DNA from: Heliocidaris tuberculata
Lineage: Eukaryota > Echinodermata > Echinoidea > Camarodonta > Echinometridae
Length of the DNA stretch: 64,000 nt
Direction: 5' to 3'
Assembly: GCA_025618425.1 (NCBI GenBank)
Contig: CM046832.1
Location: 59,522,087-59,586,086 of the forward strand
Position 1 is the stretch's first letter; the number at the start of each line of letters is the position of its first letter. The notes beneath the pieces were generated by a model. It did not search any database. It had not been told where the DNA came from and saw only the letters and a list, made by a program, of their open reading frames with translations. A program made the translations under genes and the position numbers. Shown in pieces: positions 1-12,130 of the stretch.

Positions 1-1018
1 GGTGAGGTCAAAGTTCATGGAGTATGTACATTGTAATTATTTTGCCGTATGCTCAATATTACACGAGGAAACTAAATCTTTAATAGTTCCTGCCAGTTTC
101 ACCGCTTAATCAAATATTAAACAGTAATGGAGCCGGGGTAAGAATTAAATATCTGAACTTGACGCTCTTGTTGTGTCTGTCATATTTAATATTTAAATCG
201 CAAGGTCACGATTTTACATCCCGCGGATAGCCCATTAATTGGTGTTACATAAATTGGAGAGGACGCGTGAGTGTTTAGGCCAGACGTAACTTTGATTTTC
301 TGCGGACAGTGTCGTTCTCCTGCAACCTGTATCCAAGAACTTTCAGACGTAGCCTGTAATGATTTCGATTTGTGAACTGTAGGCCTATCTCTATGATGTT
401 CTTTATTCTACGATGATCTTCTATTGATATGAACTTTTCACAATTCATGGTACATGGTTCATCTCCAGATTCAATACTGGGGTAAGCTTTTCATTCATAT
501 ATACTGTGAGTGCGGATTCGAATAAAGTTTCATGCTAAGAAATAATTAAATCACAAAATGGAATTTTTCCAATTCGTGAAAGTTTTTGGTTTTAACGGCT
601 CCATATTTTCATGTCTGCAGAATCTCGTTCATCTGTTCCAAGGATATTCTTGGTTCGTATGGGACGATTTGACAAGGATTTGACAAAGCTAGTGACCTAA
701 AAGAGTTAGGGTTTCAGGATTAAGATTTTTTTTTTATTTAGGGTTATACATAACGTGGAAATAGGAGAATAACAATAACGCTAATCATTGGGGAACCAGC
801 TGCATGGGAGGAACTCAGTGGTAATAACGTAAATTTCTTGAAAATTCTTGCTTTTGTGATTAATATACGACCTAAAAGGTGTTATGATGAGTTTTATTGC
901 ATATGCATGCTGTTACAGAATTTGGAGAAATCTAACTCTTTGACAACAGTTTGCTCAATTCATCGATATTTATAATGCGAGTCACGATATTTTTGCCGAA
1001 AAATCTGTATCAATGTGA
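1..1018. other. Unassigned AT-rich intergenic sequence
   Basis: No open frame of useful length, RNA gene or inverted repeat was recognised here. A TAGGCCTA-type word occurs near 383. Short degenerate 'agggtt' words occur near 700-745. Confidence 0.4.
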
Positions 1019-1020
1019 TA

Positions 1021-2391
1021 CACTCTTAAAAGAATTGGGCAAAAAAATGCCCAACTTTTAACCAACACTGGCCAACATACTGTCCACACAACTATTGGTT
1101 AAAATTTGCCCAACTGTTGCTGGGCAATCCATTTACTATGTTGTTGGGCAGATTAAACTGTCCATCAGTTGGTGACCCATCACATTCTACAATTGCATAA
1201 CTGTTGGTTATATTCTCAGTTGGGTAATTATTTGCCCAACCAATTTTACCCAATAGGATTGCCCGACCCTCTGTTTGTCCTGTGATTGGGTAATAAATAT
1301 GCGATTGGGCAAATTCAGATGCCATATTTTTTCCTTTTTCCTCCAACCTAGGTAAAAAAAGAAAAAGAAACCTACTTGTTATGTCTTTCTGGGTCTTAAA
1401 CCTAAACAATCCTAACCTATCCTATTTTAAGCTGTACTATCCTACGTCTTAACCTATCCTATCTTAGTCCTATCCTATCCAGTTGGTACATTCTAGTGCA
1501 AGCTTTTATACACCCCATTATAATTTTTCATGCATTTGGTGACAGTTAATAAATCGGGCCACCTCAAACCATACGCTACTAAAAATTCATGAATATTCAT
1601 ATAAGCGTTTTCCAAATATTGGGTAAAAAATATTTACCACACGTTGGGCAAAAGCGTGTTCAGTGGCAAACAGTTTGGAAAAATTTGCCCAACATTTACC
1701 CAATTTCAATTTACTCAGCATAGTTTACCCAGTATTTCTTAGAGTGCATGTCTTTTAGTTGTGTTATGAATTTTATTTGACCAATTTAGTTAAAACATGA
1801 TGAAATAAATAAGTAGTGGAAATATATTTATCTTTGATTGGGCACCATCACAAGCAACAATTCATTACCCATTAATGTTTTCCAACGAATAACTAATTTT
1901 CCCCCTGTTGGGTAAAATCCCCACCCCTTCACAAACACACACACACGCACACGCACGCACACACACGCCCACACACACTGTTCAGCGAATTTCTAAACAA
2001 GCATTAGTTGCACAACAAAATTTACCCAACAACGCTAAGGGAATGCGACAAAATTACATAAGATCAGGGTAAGAATTTCCCGACCCTGATTTACCAAATA
2101 GCTGTTGGTAAATTTCTATGCAAATTTCTAACCAACCATCAGTTACCCTACAAAATTTACCCAACTGGCAAAGGGAATGTGACAAAATTACATAATTACA
2201 GGGCAACAAGTATCCAACTCATACTTACCAACTACTGTTGGTAAATATATGCCCAATATCTAGGTAAAAATTATTGGCCAATATTGGTTACACCACTCGA
2301 GTGTCCAGTTGGTTAATAATAGCCTAGACTTGGGAATATTTTTAACCAACCAATAGTTACCCAACTAAATTTACCCAACAGTTTAAGAGTG
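1021..2391. mobile_element. Composite inverted-repeat element with TTGGGCAAA/TTTGCCCAA motif array
   Basis: The segment starts with TACACTCTTAAA (1019) and ends with the exact reverse complement TTTAAGAGTGTA (to 2393), so a TA flanks each end. A second inward-facing end (TTTACCCAG...CTTAGAGTGC) lies at 1727-1747, which suggests two nested or fused units. Inside are many direct and inverted copies of a TTGGGYAAA / TTTRCCCAA word. No transposase is encoded. The TA flank fits a non-autonomous Tc1/mariner-like element, but the superfamily is inference. Related ends occur at 3727 and 21747. Confidence 0.55.
1931..1979. repeat. (CA)n-type microsatellite
   Basis: Imperfect ACAC/CGCAC dinucleotide run inside the 1.0-2.4 kb composite element. 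Confidence 0.8.
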
Positions 2392-2477
2392 TACATACCT
2401 CGTATAATTTCATTTTCCCCTAATGCTGGTGTTAAGTAAAACGGCTTTTTAGTAAAAGGTTTGTCTTTTCTTCTTTG

Positions 2478-2479
<2 letters not shown>

Positions 2480-2530
<51 letters not shown>
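2480..2530. repeat. (TA)n microsatellite
   Basis: About 25 uninterrupted TA units, followed by ATGTATATAC repeats. Confidence 0.9.
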
Positions 2531-2537
<7 letters not shown>

Positions 2538-3237
2538 ATACATGTATATTCATATGAGGAATTAATGTTCTTGAGGCAGTTGGGGGTAGTTAATGTAATA
2601 GCAACATGACAAAATCCCCACTTACAGTTGTAATAATTTCCTTATACAGAACACGTATAATATTCATATTGTAGCCTATACACTGCTCTATGGAGTCCTA
2701 TAATTTTCATGTTGGCCTACTTGTGGGATGATTTGGTGTTGCCAAACGACGCTTTTTTTTTTCTTTTTTTTTCGGAAAAACTTCGAAAATTTTGTCATAT
2801 AGCTACCGATTCACCACCTTTACAATGACGCCCCTAGACACAACATTATGTCCGTACAGTTCAAATTTTGACGATTGCTCTGAAAATCGAATCTGTGGGC
2901 CTTTTTACGATTCCCTTGAGCGCCCGATGCCAGATGCACTCCCTTAAATGTGTAGATATCCAACTGGGTGTGCTTACAGAGGCACTGTACTTCTCCCAGA
3001 CATGTCTTATATCCGAAATAACACCCAGCAAGATTAATCATCTCCCGCTAGATCGGATCCCAAGAGGATGAGGCGATCAACTGACGATACCCGATACGGA
3101 GAAATGATCTTGACAGGCTCTTGTGGGATATCGTGCAATCGATCTGTGTAATTCGGAAGAGGACCCAACTCGATGGCTTCTAAATGATGATAATGTTCAA
3201 TCTTGAGTGATTGGAATGGTATATTGAAATCATAGGC

Positions 3238-3415
3238 TTATTCCATTTCATTTCATTTATTCATCTCTGACACAATTGCATAGGTATGGTAAATGAATGT
3301 AAATTCGTACAGATAAGACTATACAATTTTCTTTAAACGGAACATTGCATGATAAGTTTATGGTGAGCTTGGACATCCGGGCCGGCCTCCAGTGACAAGA
3401 GGCCGGATGTCTCCT
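3238..3415 (-). mobile_element. Possible 3' tail of a stem-loop LINE (remnant)
   Basis: Read on the minus strand, this has a GC-rich hairpin (CCGGCCTC paired with GAGGCCGG, plus strand 3380-3410), then about 130 bp of AT-rich sequence, then an ATAAATGAAATGAAATGG-type tail. A hairpin followed by a short repeat tail is the layout of 3' ends recognised by L2/CR1/RTE-type reverse transcriptases. No coding remnant is attached. A similar arrangement lies at 42990-43090. Confidence 0.3.
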
Positions 3416-3650
3416 TCTAATTTTGATTAACACTTTCCTAGTATGCCCTCCTTCATTTTATGTCCAAATCACAAGTTTGGCATGCTGAGGCACGCGCCCC
3501 CGCATTTTCAGAATTTCGATTTAAAAAAAAATTCTTCTTAAAGTATGAAAATACCGGTAATATTGAAAGTTATAAACATTTTATGTAATCGTGCATCAAT
3601 TACTGTCGCATGCTCCATAATTGTCACATAACTTTTAATTTCTGACGGCG

Positions 3651-3680
3651 TAAAGCCTCTTTCCTAAAGCCTCTTTCCTA
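3651..3680. repeat. 14-bp tandem duplication
   Basis: The unit TAAAGCCTCTTTCC occurs twice in tandem. Confidence 0.75.
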
Positions 3681-3726
3681 CCATCTGTCAGAATAAGAGA
3701 TGACCTGAATAAGGTTCAAAGAAGAA

Positions 3727-3832
3727 GGACACTCTTAAAAAACATTGGGAAAAAAGGGATGATGGCTATTATGTATCCCACTAACTTCGGACAATTTTAT
3801 GCCCATTCATGTAATATTTTGCCCATTTTAAT
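3727..3832. mobile_element. Fragment of the CACTCTTAAA/TTGGG element family
   Basis: CACTCTTAAAAAACATTGGG at 3729 matches the left end of the 1021 element. It is followed by two 'tgcccatt' words. No right-hand inverted copy is evident, so it looks like a decayed fragment. Confidence 0.4.
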
Positions 3833-5793
3833 ATGATCACTTTTTACAACAAATGGAAAAAAAAATCACCGAGCTGGGCATATAGATTTCCAAAGGTTTG
3901 TCGAACACATCTATCCATATTAGACAATTCTTTTATCCGATTTTTAAAGTGTAGGCTCAGCCCGATTTGGAATTTGATAATACGAGATGCATTCGCATTA
4001 TCAAGCATGGTTTGTATAATAATCGTCGTACATACATCATGTAATCCATGTTTAAGCGGGTTATTTTTATTTTTGGAAAAGATATAAATCCTGATTTCTT
4101 TATTTTGGATGGGGCTGAGAAGGTTAAGGAATTGATGACAAATAGTATTTCACTAAGAAAAAGCTAATCAAAAGAAGATGTATCTTGTCATGATTAATTT
4201 ACAAAAATCAACACAGATAAAATGAGGCGAGGTGGAAGATACGTTCATGTTTCAGGTTTCAATATTGATTTCATCTCGCCAGGAAAAAAACACTTAAATC
4301 TCGTGAATTCTGTTGTCATGGTTTCCGCACATTTCGTGCCACGTTCCGTAAACATTGCTTGGAGAGTATCAAGACACATAATTCCCTTCTAAACCGGCAA
4401 CATGTATTATCTTACATAATGCCAGAGATTGGTTTTTTTTATGAACGCCATGGAAGCGAAAAGACCAGACATGCCCACCAACGGTCACAACTAATTATTG
4501 CAAGAATTGCCTGCAAGTTAAAAAAAGGGATCGTTAACACAACCGCTGATTTTAGTTAAGCTTTTCCACATTCAGGTCCTCCGCAACCTACCATTCATAC
4601 AATCACGGAATGCAATAATTCTTACCTCTCTTGCTCAATTTTGAAGGTGTTTCATGACAGTGATCAGGGTGTTCGGTCGACGGTGATTGCACAGTGGGCG
4701 TTGTTGTTTACCCTTCTTAAAAATAGTTTTGATTTCCTGTAAAGTGATCACTTACTGGACAGAAAAATAAACATAACTTTGCAGAAAAAAAAAGTTGGAA
4801 GCGTTTTCATAATTTTCATCAAATCCTGCAAGAAAGGTTTCTGATTGGCATGTACATGTATATGAAATGGTGTCCTGCGCGTGACATTTAAGTTGAGTTT
4901 TTTTTAAACCTCTGAATTGATGACTGAAAGACATTTGCCCATACTAGGTATGATTTTAATTCTCATCAGAGGCAGATTTTGCATAATAAAACACCCTGGC
5001 TAAATATTGCCGGTATTTTACAGCCAGTAATAGGGTTGAACAAGATGATAAATTTAGTGGATAAAAAAAGTATACCCAGTTTGATAGATCCCAATTAAAA
5101 AAATATAACCAATGTGACCTTAAAGTTTATTTCATGGTAAAGGGTAATTTGTTTTCTGTCCAGTGATACCTCATTCATGACTTTTCTGCCATGGATAACT
5201 GAGCAAAATAATCTTTAAAAAGAGTCGTCAAAATCTCCTTGTACCAAGTTTGTGCTGGTGCAACTAATGTTGGTCAAGCCATATGACTATGTTACTTTAG
5301 TCTAAAGTCATTTTTAAAATTGAATTCTGTTTCTCGTGCTTCAATGTCTCACTGTTTAAAGTGATCGAGTTTGTGTAAACTTTCACATGACCTTGTTTCA
5401 ATTAATATGATAATCTTCATTAATTTCAATAGCCTTCTAACTTCTTGTTTCATGATAACTAAAAACTCTGTGCTCATTTGTCCATTGCACCGTTTTACCT
5501 GCATAGGGTGCATTAGTGTTGGGTTTTTTTTTTTCGAAAGGCACATGAACCTAAAGGTTTACCAAACTTAAAACACTGAAAAAGGGGAAGGATACATGTG
5601 TTACCAAAGTAATTGATAGTAGACTTTCATTAATAAAGATAGCTTCCCAATAAACTTTGTCCATTTTGAATGACTCAGTAAAAAGGCTTACTTACACAAG
5701 GGCAGCAGATTAAGCCAAGGTTGTATCATCATAGCAAAGGACATTATCATAAATTTTGCTTGCAATATGCCTTTTCTTGAGTTTGAATTGACA
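3833..5793. other. No gene recognised
   Basis: AT-rich sequence with only short frames lacking domain character, splice context or low-divergence repeats. I see nothing I can name. Confidence 0.4.
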
Positions 5794-6205
5794 TTAACCC
5801 TTCCAAGACAACTGACCACATTTTGTGGTTTGGCTCAATAATTTTTTATTCAGAGCTCTGAAAAATATACCAGAAGCATGAGTAGAAGAGCAAACATTTC
5901 TGCACATACTATGTTCAGTTTTGTTCCATCATACTGCATTTGATGCTAGGAATTTTACAAATGAGAATAAGCTTAAAAATCCTTAAATTGGCAACATATT
6001 GAGATGTTCAAAATCTTTATTTTTTGTCAGAATTTGCAATTTTTTCAACTTTTCAACAAAATTGATAACCATGTATATTGCTTTCAAAGACATTACACCG
6101 TATTTAAACCATATGGCATTAAAAGAAAAATATTATTGTTGCCAATTTGAAGAGCAAAATGTAATCAAATTAGCCCTTGAATAATTCCTGTCCTGAAAGG
6201 GTTAA
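5794..6205. mobile_element. piggyBac-like MITE, copy A
   Basis: The left end is TTAA followed by CCCTTCCAAGACAA. The right end is TTGTCCTG-type sequence, AAAGGG, then TTAA. The ends are inverted copies and TTAA flanks both sides, as in piggyBac target duplications. The 400-bp interior is non-coding. It aligns almost base for base along its length with the copy at 17721-18133, which defines it as a dispersed family. The superfamily call rests on TTAA plus CCCTT termini only. Confidence 0.7.
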
Positions 6206-8696
6206 TGTTTTTTTTTTCTATTCAAACCCACAAAATCAGTTGAAATAACGCAGCATTGTTTTCAAACTGAAATAACGCATTCGTAATTGTTTTTGACCCA
6301 CATCAGTTGCTTCAGCCCAAACTTGGTACAATAGAATTTTGACAATATATTTTTTTGAAATGCCTGCTGCTCAGTCATCCCTGGCAGCATGGTTATGAAT
6401 GAGAAATCATTAGACAGAATATAAGTTACTCTTTACTGTAAAATAAATTTCAGGCTTATAAAGGTTATGACGTTGAAGCTACCAAATTTAGGTTTTAAAA
6501 AAAATTGATACGCACTGTATAGTGTTTCTTTCTGCCTTGTAGATGGTCTAAGAGCCTATGCTGAGAGCAACACAGTGATCAGTGTTCTTTAGCCTTAAAA
6601 CCAGCTTTAAACGGACAACATAGGTCAATGTTATCTGCCCGGCTGGTCAAATCAGTTGCTCACTTGAAATACAGTGTAATCCTTGAGAATTACTCTGGAC
6701 TTAATCAGGATGGTGAATAAAACCTTACTATGAATGTTAGCTTGATTAGAAATGATTACATATGTACAATATTCACTATTAGGTAAGGTAACCTTAAAGC
6801 AAGATAGCAAGTGCCACTACAAATCTCAAAATCTACCCGAGGCATGTCACTTTTCGAAAATACAGGTACTCTAAAGCATATGTTTTTTTTTGTTGTTTGT
6901 TTTATGTTTGTTGTTGTTGTTGTTGTCTTGTTTGTTTTGTTTGTGTTTTTTTGTTTGTTTGTTTGTTGGGTTTTTTTTTTTTTTTTTTTTTTGTTTTTTT
7001 TTTGGGGGGGTCTATAGGCACAACCATTATGTTAGAAATTACGGAAATCATTATTTTTTTGTCTCCTCGACTTTTACCACAACTATAGTGTACATTAACT
7101 TTAGTATTGAAGAATACGGTGGTTTACCCACATAATGACCTATTGACCATGCAGTCAGAGTAGATAATGCTGTATGATAAAATCAATTTCGCTATGCCTT
7201 GTTATTCAGGTTCTGAATATTGCTATCTTGAACACATATTATATTAACCAAAGTTTAAAATATGTCTTTTTGAGTTTGTTTAAATGCAAACAAGAAATCA
7301 ATAGAGTAAGGATAAAATACAGAGAAAACGATGACACTATGTTGAATGTATGCGCATGTATTTAGAACAGAAGATAAAAAGACGAATAGTTTGCTCTCAC
7401 AGCGTGAGCCTCTTTGTGAAATAGAATGTCTTAAAATGTACATTACTAGTATCTCATTTAAGAAGAGCTACTATTTTTAGCACAGGTTGACAAAAATCGA
7501 AATCATAAATGGCGAACGACACTGATTGCTATTTCTACAAATGACGTAAAAGAACGACGAATTCCTCTTTTAAGTCGTTACGCGATGGCGAATAATTTCA
7601 TGCCAAATTATATAATTTTTCCTCCTTTCATTGTCTCTGTCTTCCTCAGGTTATAGGCTGCTCCGGGGGTGATATTTCATCCGTCGCTGTGAAGCAGACA
7701 CGCGCGAAGAAATGTCGGTCATTGCAGAAATGTCATATTATATCAACCAGTCGTCTGCAACGGTAACGAGCGATGAGAGACAAACGACCAGAGTTTAGAA
7801 CAAACTTTTCTTTAGCGACTACTAGATCATCAGGCTGTGTTGACTTCTTATTCAAAGAATCGGCACCAGGACTCTTCCTCTTTCTTGTCCTTGTTGTTGT
7901 TGTTTGGTGGAAACGGCAGGAGGTTAAAAAGAGTTGATGAGACAAGCATGGATGAGTGAGGTCAGGTGAATAGAATTGTTGGTGCAACATTTGTGGACGA
8001 CAGGTCTACAAGTCATTATCTGCAGTTGCCGTCAGCTAAGGAAACGAACAACATTTGAACATCTGTGTTAGAAGGCACAAATTTCTTCAATAATACAGGT
8101 GGGTAAAAAATTTGCATGTCATATCTCTTTGATATTTGGATAAGATTCGAATCTAACTGGTTAAAACCTTTATTTTCTTCTCTTTAAATATTCAATTCTT
8201 CCTTTCGAAATGTAGGCATAACCCTACAAAATCAGAACTTTTCTTCATACCTATCAAAATGTGCATTATATTGCTGTATAATAGGATTATAATACTAGCA
8301 GAATTCAAAGACTAACTCTAACCCTAAATCTATACCATGCCCCCCAAAAATATAATGTAAAAATGTAATTGCAACCCGATCCAAAAATCCCTCGGATACA
8401 AAGAGCGACGAAAATATGGCCGTAACATATGTCTGATTACCTAAATGTGAGCATAGCAATGACTTATTGGGCATTTATTGCACAAGTTTCATTTAATTAC
8501 ACATTCGATTTTTTCCTCATATTGTAAAGGATTTTCTGATAAGTATCTAATATGGCAGTGGTTAGAGTATGTGATCTTATTTTAGAATTTTAAGACAAAG
8601 TTTTTACTACAAAAGGTGTCAAAGTTTTTGCGCATCATCATAATAACAATGATAAAATAATGATAACAATTTGTTTACCACGAAAGCCTCATCAGC
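6206..8696. other. Mostly unassigned; T/G-rich tract and a possible splice donor
   Basis: A T/G-rich low-complexity tract (GTTT, GTTGTT, poly-T, poly-G) occupies 6880-7011. A GC-richer patch with several CpGs lies at about 7650-8098 and ends at AATACAG/GTGGGT (8098/8099), which is a plausible splice donor. It has stops in all frames I followed, so at most it could be an untranslated exon. The rest is unremarkable. Confidence 0.3.
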
Positions 8697-8902
8697 TTCA
8701 ATGCTGTTCTTCCTCAGGGGCCAGCAATTATTATAACCCCAGCAATTGCCAGGTACCCATTTACACCTGGGTGAATAAGGACAAAATGTGGGTAAAATAT
8801 CTTGTCCAATGATGTAAGCACCTAGCGAGGCTCGAACTCAGGACCTCTCGTATATGAGAGTCAAGAGCCTTCACCAATATACCACAGTGCTCCCACTGCG
8901 CA
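8697..8902 (-). mobile_element. tRNA-derived SINE, copy 1
   Basis: On the minus strand the 5' part resembles a tRNA. An A-box-like TGGTATATTGG is followed by a pol III B box, GAGTTCGAGCC (plus strand 8829-8839). The body contains CACCCAGGTGTAAATGGGTACCTGG-type sequence (plus strand 8750-8776), which recurs in the copy near 47812. It ends near AGGAAGAACAG. The tRNA head plus shared body supports a SINE rather than a tRNA gene. Confidence 0.65.
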
Positions 8903-10163
8903 TTGGTTTTGCTCGCTCGAAATAAATTTAGTGAGAAAATTGGGGGGGGGGGGGGTTATGATATTTGGGCAAAAGACGTGAGTCCCCAGGGAGAGATAGT
9001 GCACGTACGCCTATGAATACAATGTTAACTGTAATTTTAAAGAGCTCACTCTTTTCTTGTAAATACAAATACCTCTCGTATTCGTTGAATTTTAGATAAA
9101 AACGACATGACCTACGAATGTCAGAACACAAGTATTCAAAAGGGCAATGAAAGCTTTCAATAAAATTAATTTGACGTCAATTGCTTCGAGCACCAATTGC
9201 AATTTAGGCAGTAGATTGGTTTGTAATTGATTATAAGCACAGAAACGAAAGGTGGTATAGGGTAAATAGCGCTATGCCGTGTTCATACTTGTTTCTCGTG
9301 GTTCCAAACCGTGCTTTCTTTAACGAATTTTCGCCGTCGATATAATTTTTTAATGTCCCGATAAAGCTGGGAAAGACGGACATTATAGAAAAGAATAGAA
9401 AAGCTTTTCATCCATTTTGTCAGGCCTGTACAATTCTCATTAACATTCCAATACACCGAATAGCCGTTAGTACACCTGGGTAATGAGAACGACTGTAGAT
9501 ACAGTGCCTGGCTTGATGTCATTAGAACCTTGAAGCCACGAATTTCTTATTACCAGTGGTTAGAAGAAAGAAGTATAAAGGACACACCCTTGTGTCAGGG
9601 GATGTGAAAAACACATCAAAATAACTCGTCAGAATATCGTTTCTTTAATCATGAGGAAGTCTTATTGCTCGTTAAATTTAATTTTCAAATAAGATCTTTA
9701 TTGATTGATATAATATACTTTTCCAGTAATTGAAAGGTCAATCTGTATCAAGCAGTCTCTAATTTTAGTTTTGACTCAAAGATTCCAATTTCACGTTCAT
9801 TTACCTTAAAACTATATGTCATTAAAAAAAAAAGAAGTCTTGTCATTTCTGAAGTCAAGATATCGTTCTTTGTTTCTTTGTATTTTGTCGTAAAGGTCAA
9901 TTTTCTCCCTGTGCGCTCTGTTAAGCATGCTTTGGTAAATCACTTCTTAACCACTATAAGGCTGTACATAGGAGCTAATTTCCCGACTTTAGCTAGACAG
10001 TCAGAAACTGGATTAATTAGATTAAGGCAAGAGAATGGGGATCCATATACCTCGATATAATTTATATTCACTGCAAAACAATTCGGACTCTACGCAATTT
10101 AAAGCGAAGAAACAATCGTGAGAACATTGCATCTAACACTTCCACACGTAAAACAAAATCAAA
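8903..10163. other. No gene recognised
   Basis: Contains a poly-G run (8941-8955). Otherwise it is AT-rich sequence without a supported frame or repeat. Confidence 0.35.
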
Positions 10164-10266
10164 GTAATACAGTGAAAGGTACATTCACTTCAAAGAAACT
10201 CAGGACATTCTCTGTAATACAGTGAAAGGTACATTCACTTCAAAGAAACTCAGGACATTCTCTGTA
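10164..10266. repeat. Perfect 50-bp tandem duplication
   Basis: Starting at GTAATACAGTGAAAGGTACA, two consecutive 50-bp units (10164-10213, 10214-10263) are identical. That implies a recent slippage or unequal-exchange event, or an assembly duplication. Confidence 0.9.
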
Positions 10267-10460
10267 TCATAGTCTAATTCACTTGGTACTAATTACATTG
10301 GCACAAATGATGTGCTGAATACGTGTATAATAGAATAAAATATGAATCAGTCAAATATTTAAATATTGTTTTCCCAAGACAATGCCGAGATGATTGTAGG
10401 CCACATCAGGAGCTTTCCATGAAGGCCAATATCGAATGAAATGGTTTACCCGTGCATGAT

Positions 10461-10613
10461 CAGTGGCGGATCTACAAAGGGGGAAACCGACCCGTGCCCC
10501 CCTTTCGAAACCCAACTGGCATACCTTAAGTACACGAATAAAAATTATTTATATTATTGAGAACTTTTACGACACTGTGCCCCCTCTTTTGGAAAATTCT
10601 GGATCCGCCCCTG
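10461..10613. mobile_element. hAT-like MITE (CAGTGGCGGATC ends)
   Basis: It starts CAGTGGCGGATCTA and ends TGGATCCGCCCCTG, an inverted pair. The interior has runs of C near each end. The 8-bp flanks tgcatgat and cccatgat match at 6 of 8 positions, fitting an old 8-bp hAT target duplication. The same termini occur at 31458-31760 and 58879-59134. Confidence 0.6.
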
Positions 10614-10810
10614 CCCATGATACCCTGGTCAAATTTCATCATCTTGTAATATTCCAAGACGGTAGTAAGTGCACATATCCAATAAACCCTGAGGCGGTAC
10701 CGCTTTAAACAGCTTGCGGCAAACATTTACTTATCTCAGGTGCTTGTCGGTGGCTGCTCCCTCTTGGTTTGTTCTCCTGACACTGAAATCCATTTTATGG
10801 TTGTCTCTGT

Positions 10811-10986
10811 GGTCTCCTCCTCCTCCTTTTTCTCCTCCTTCTTCTTCTCCTCCTTCTTCTCCGCCTTCTTCTCCTCCTTCTTCTCCTTCTTCTTCAACTC
10901 CTTCTCCTCCTTCTTCTCCTCCTTCTCCTCCTTCTTCTTCTCATCCTTCTCCTCCTCATCCTCCTGTTTCCTCTTCCCCTCACTGT
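10811..10986. repeat. (CTC/CTT)n polypyrimidine tract
   Basis: About 175 bp of almost pure pyrimidine on the + strand with mirror-like CTCCTTCTTCTCC units. Long frames in both directions here encode only Ser/Pro or Lys/Glu and are artefacts of the repeat. Confidence 0.85.
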
Positions 10987-11084
10987 CTTTCTCTTTTTTT
11001 CTCCCGGTTTCCACGTTGCTTGCAAAATAAACCAGTTCAGTTAATCATTCATAGCTTACTGAGGCTTTCCCGATCTAGCATCAA

Positions 11085-11155
11085 TGTGTGTATGTATGTG
11101 TGTATGTATGTGTGTATGTAGGCCTATGTATGTATGTGTGTATGTATGTTTGTAT
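11085..11155. repeat. (GTAT/GTGT)n microsatellite
   Basis: Tandem TGTGTATGTA units, interrupted once by GTAGGCCTATG. Confidence 0.85.
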
Positions 11156-11159
11156 TAAA

Positions 11160-12086
11160 AGACCACCGTACACCTTACGACCCGGCTATATTTTGAGAGA
11201 AAGTGTGATATGATTAAACATGAATGTAAAAATGTAATTTCTTCAGACTTGATGTATGAAATGGTCAAATAACAGATTTTATTTCACCATTATAGCGACA
11301 TTACATATTATATATATATATATATATATATATCTATGTTACCTTTTTGAGAGCGCCATCCTGCCTTTAACGTTCGATATTATCCCCACTGTCATCTTCT
11401 ATTCGTTACTGCGAGGAGATGGGATTCGAATATGGTCCGGATGAAAATAAGACTTGACATATCTGTGTACGGTATCATCATTGACGAAACACTGGGGTGA
11501 GATGAGAACGGTATGTCAGAGCTAATGACTATTATTAACATGATCGTCTTCATAGATATCTATTCTTCACATTCAATACTGATTTCAAATGCATTCGTCT
11601 GTATCTTCTAAAGTGATATATATTTCATTAATCGTATTTTGAGTTAGATTATTACGGTAATTTATAGGCACCTCTATCTTGATATATATTTTTTTTTCTT
11701 GGGGGTAGGTTAAAAACGCGCATAATGGACATATTCACTCGTAGTAATTATACTGTATGTTAAAGTGACTTTTTGTTAACTGTGCGCGCATTAAAGTTCC
11801 ATTTAATATACCTAAACTTCAACCAATTGCATCTCTACCCAGTATCAACAGTATCAATCAGTATGCACACTGGCAGTAACGATTCTAGGACAAGTGAGCA
11901 TCATTTTGTTTTCCAGCCCTGCATCATGCCTCACGCTGATCCGCCGGGTCGCATTACAGAAGTTCCGAGTGTCTTGTACCCAACTGTTGAACTCGTTTTA
12001 CCCAGATCGTCCTTGCCTATCTCTCACAATCGTTTATGGTGACAATCCAAGAGTTGCAATAAGTGAACGTATTTCGTGGAAGTTTG

Positions 12087-12130
<44 letters not shown>

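Noticed and set aside
7733..7990. 85-residue minus-strand frame
   Set aside because: No motif and no matching splice sites. The nearby donor-like GTGGGT is on the other strand.
10714..11121. Ser/Pro-rich and Lys/Glu-rich overlapping frames
   Set aside because: These arise from a polypyrimidine tract. All frames are open because of composition, not selection.
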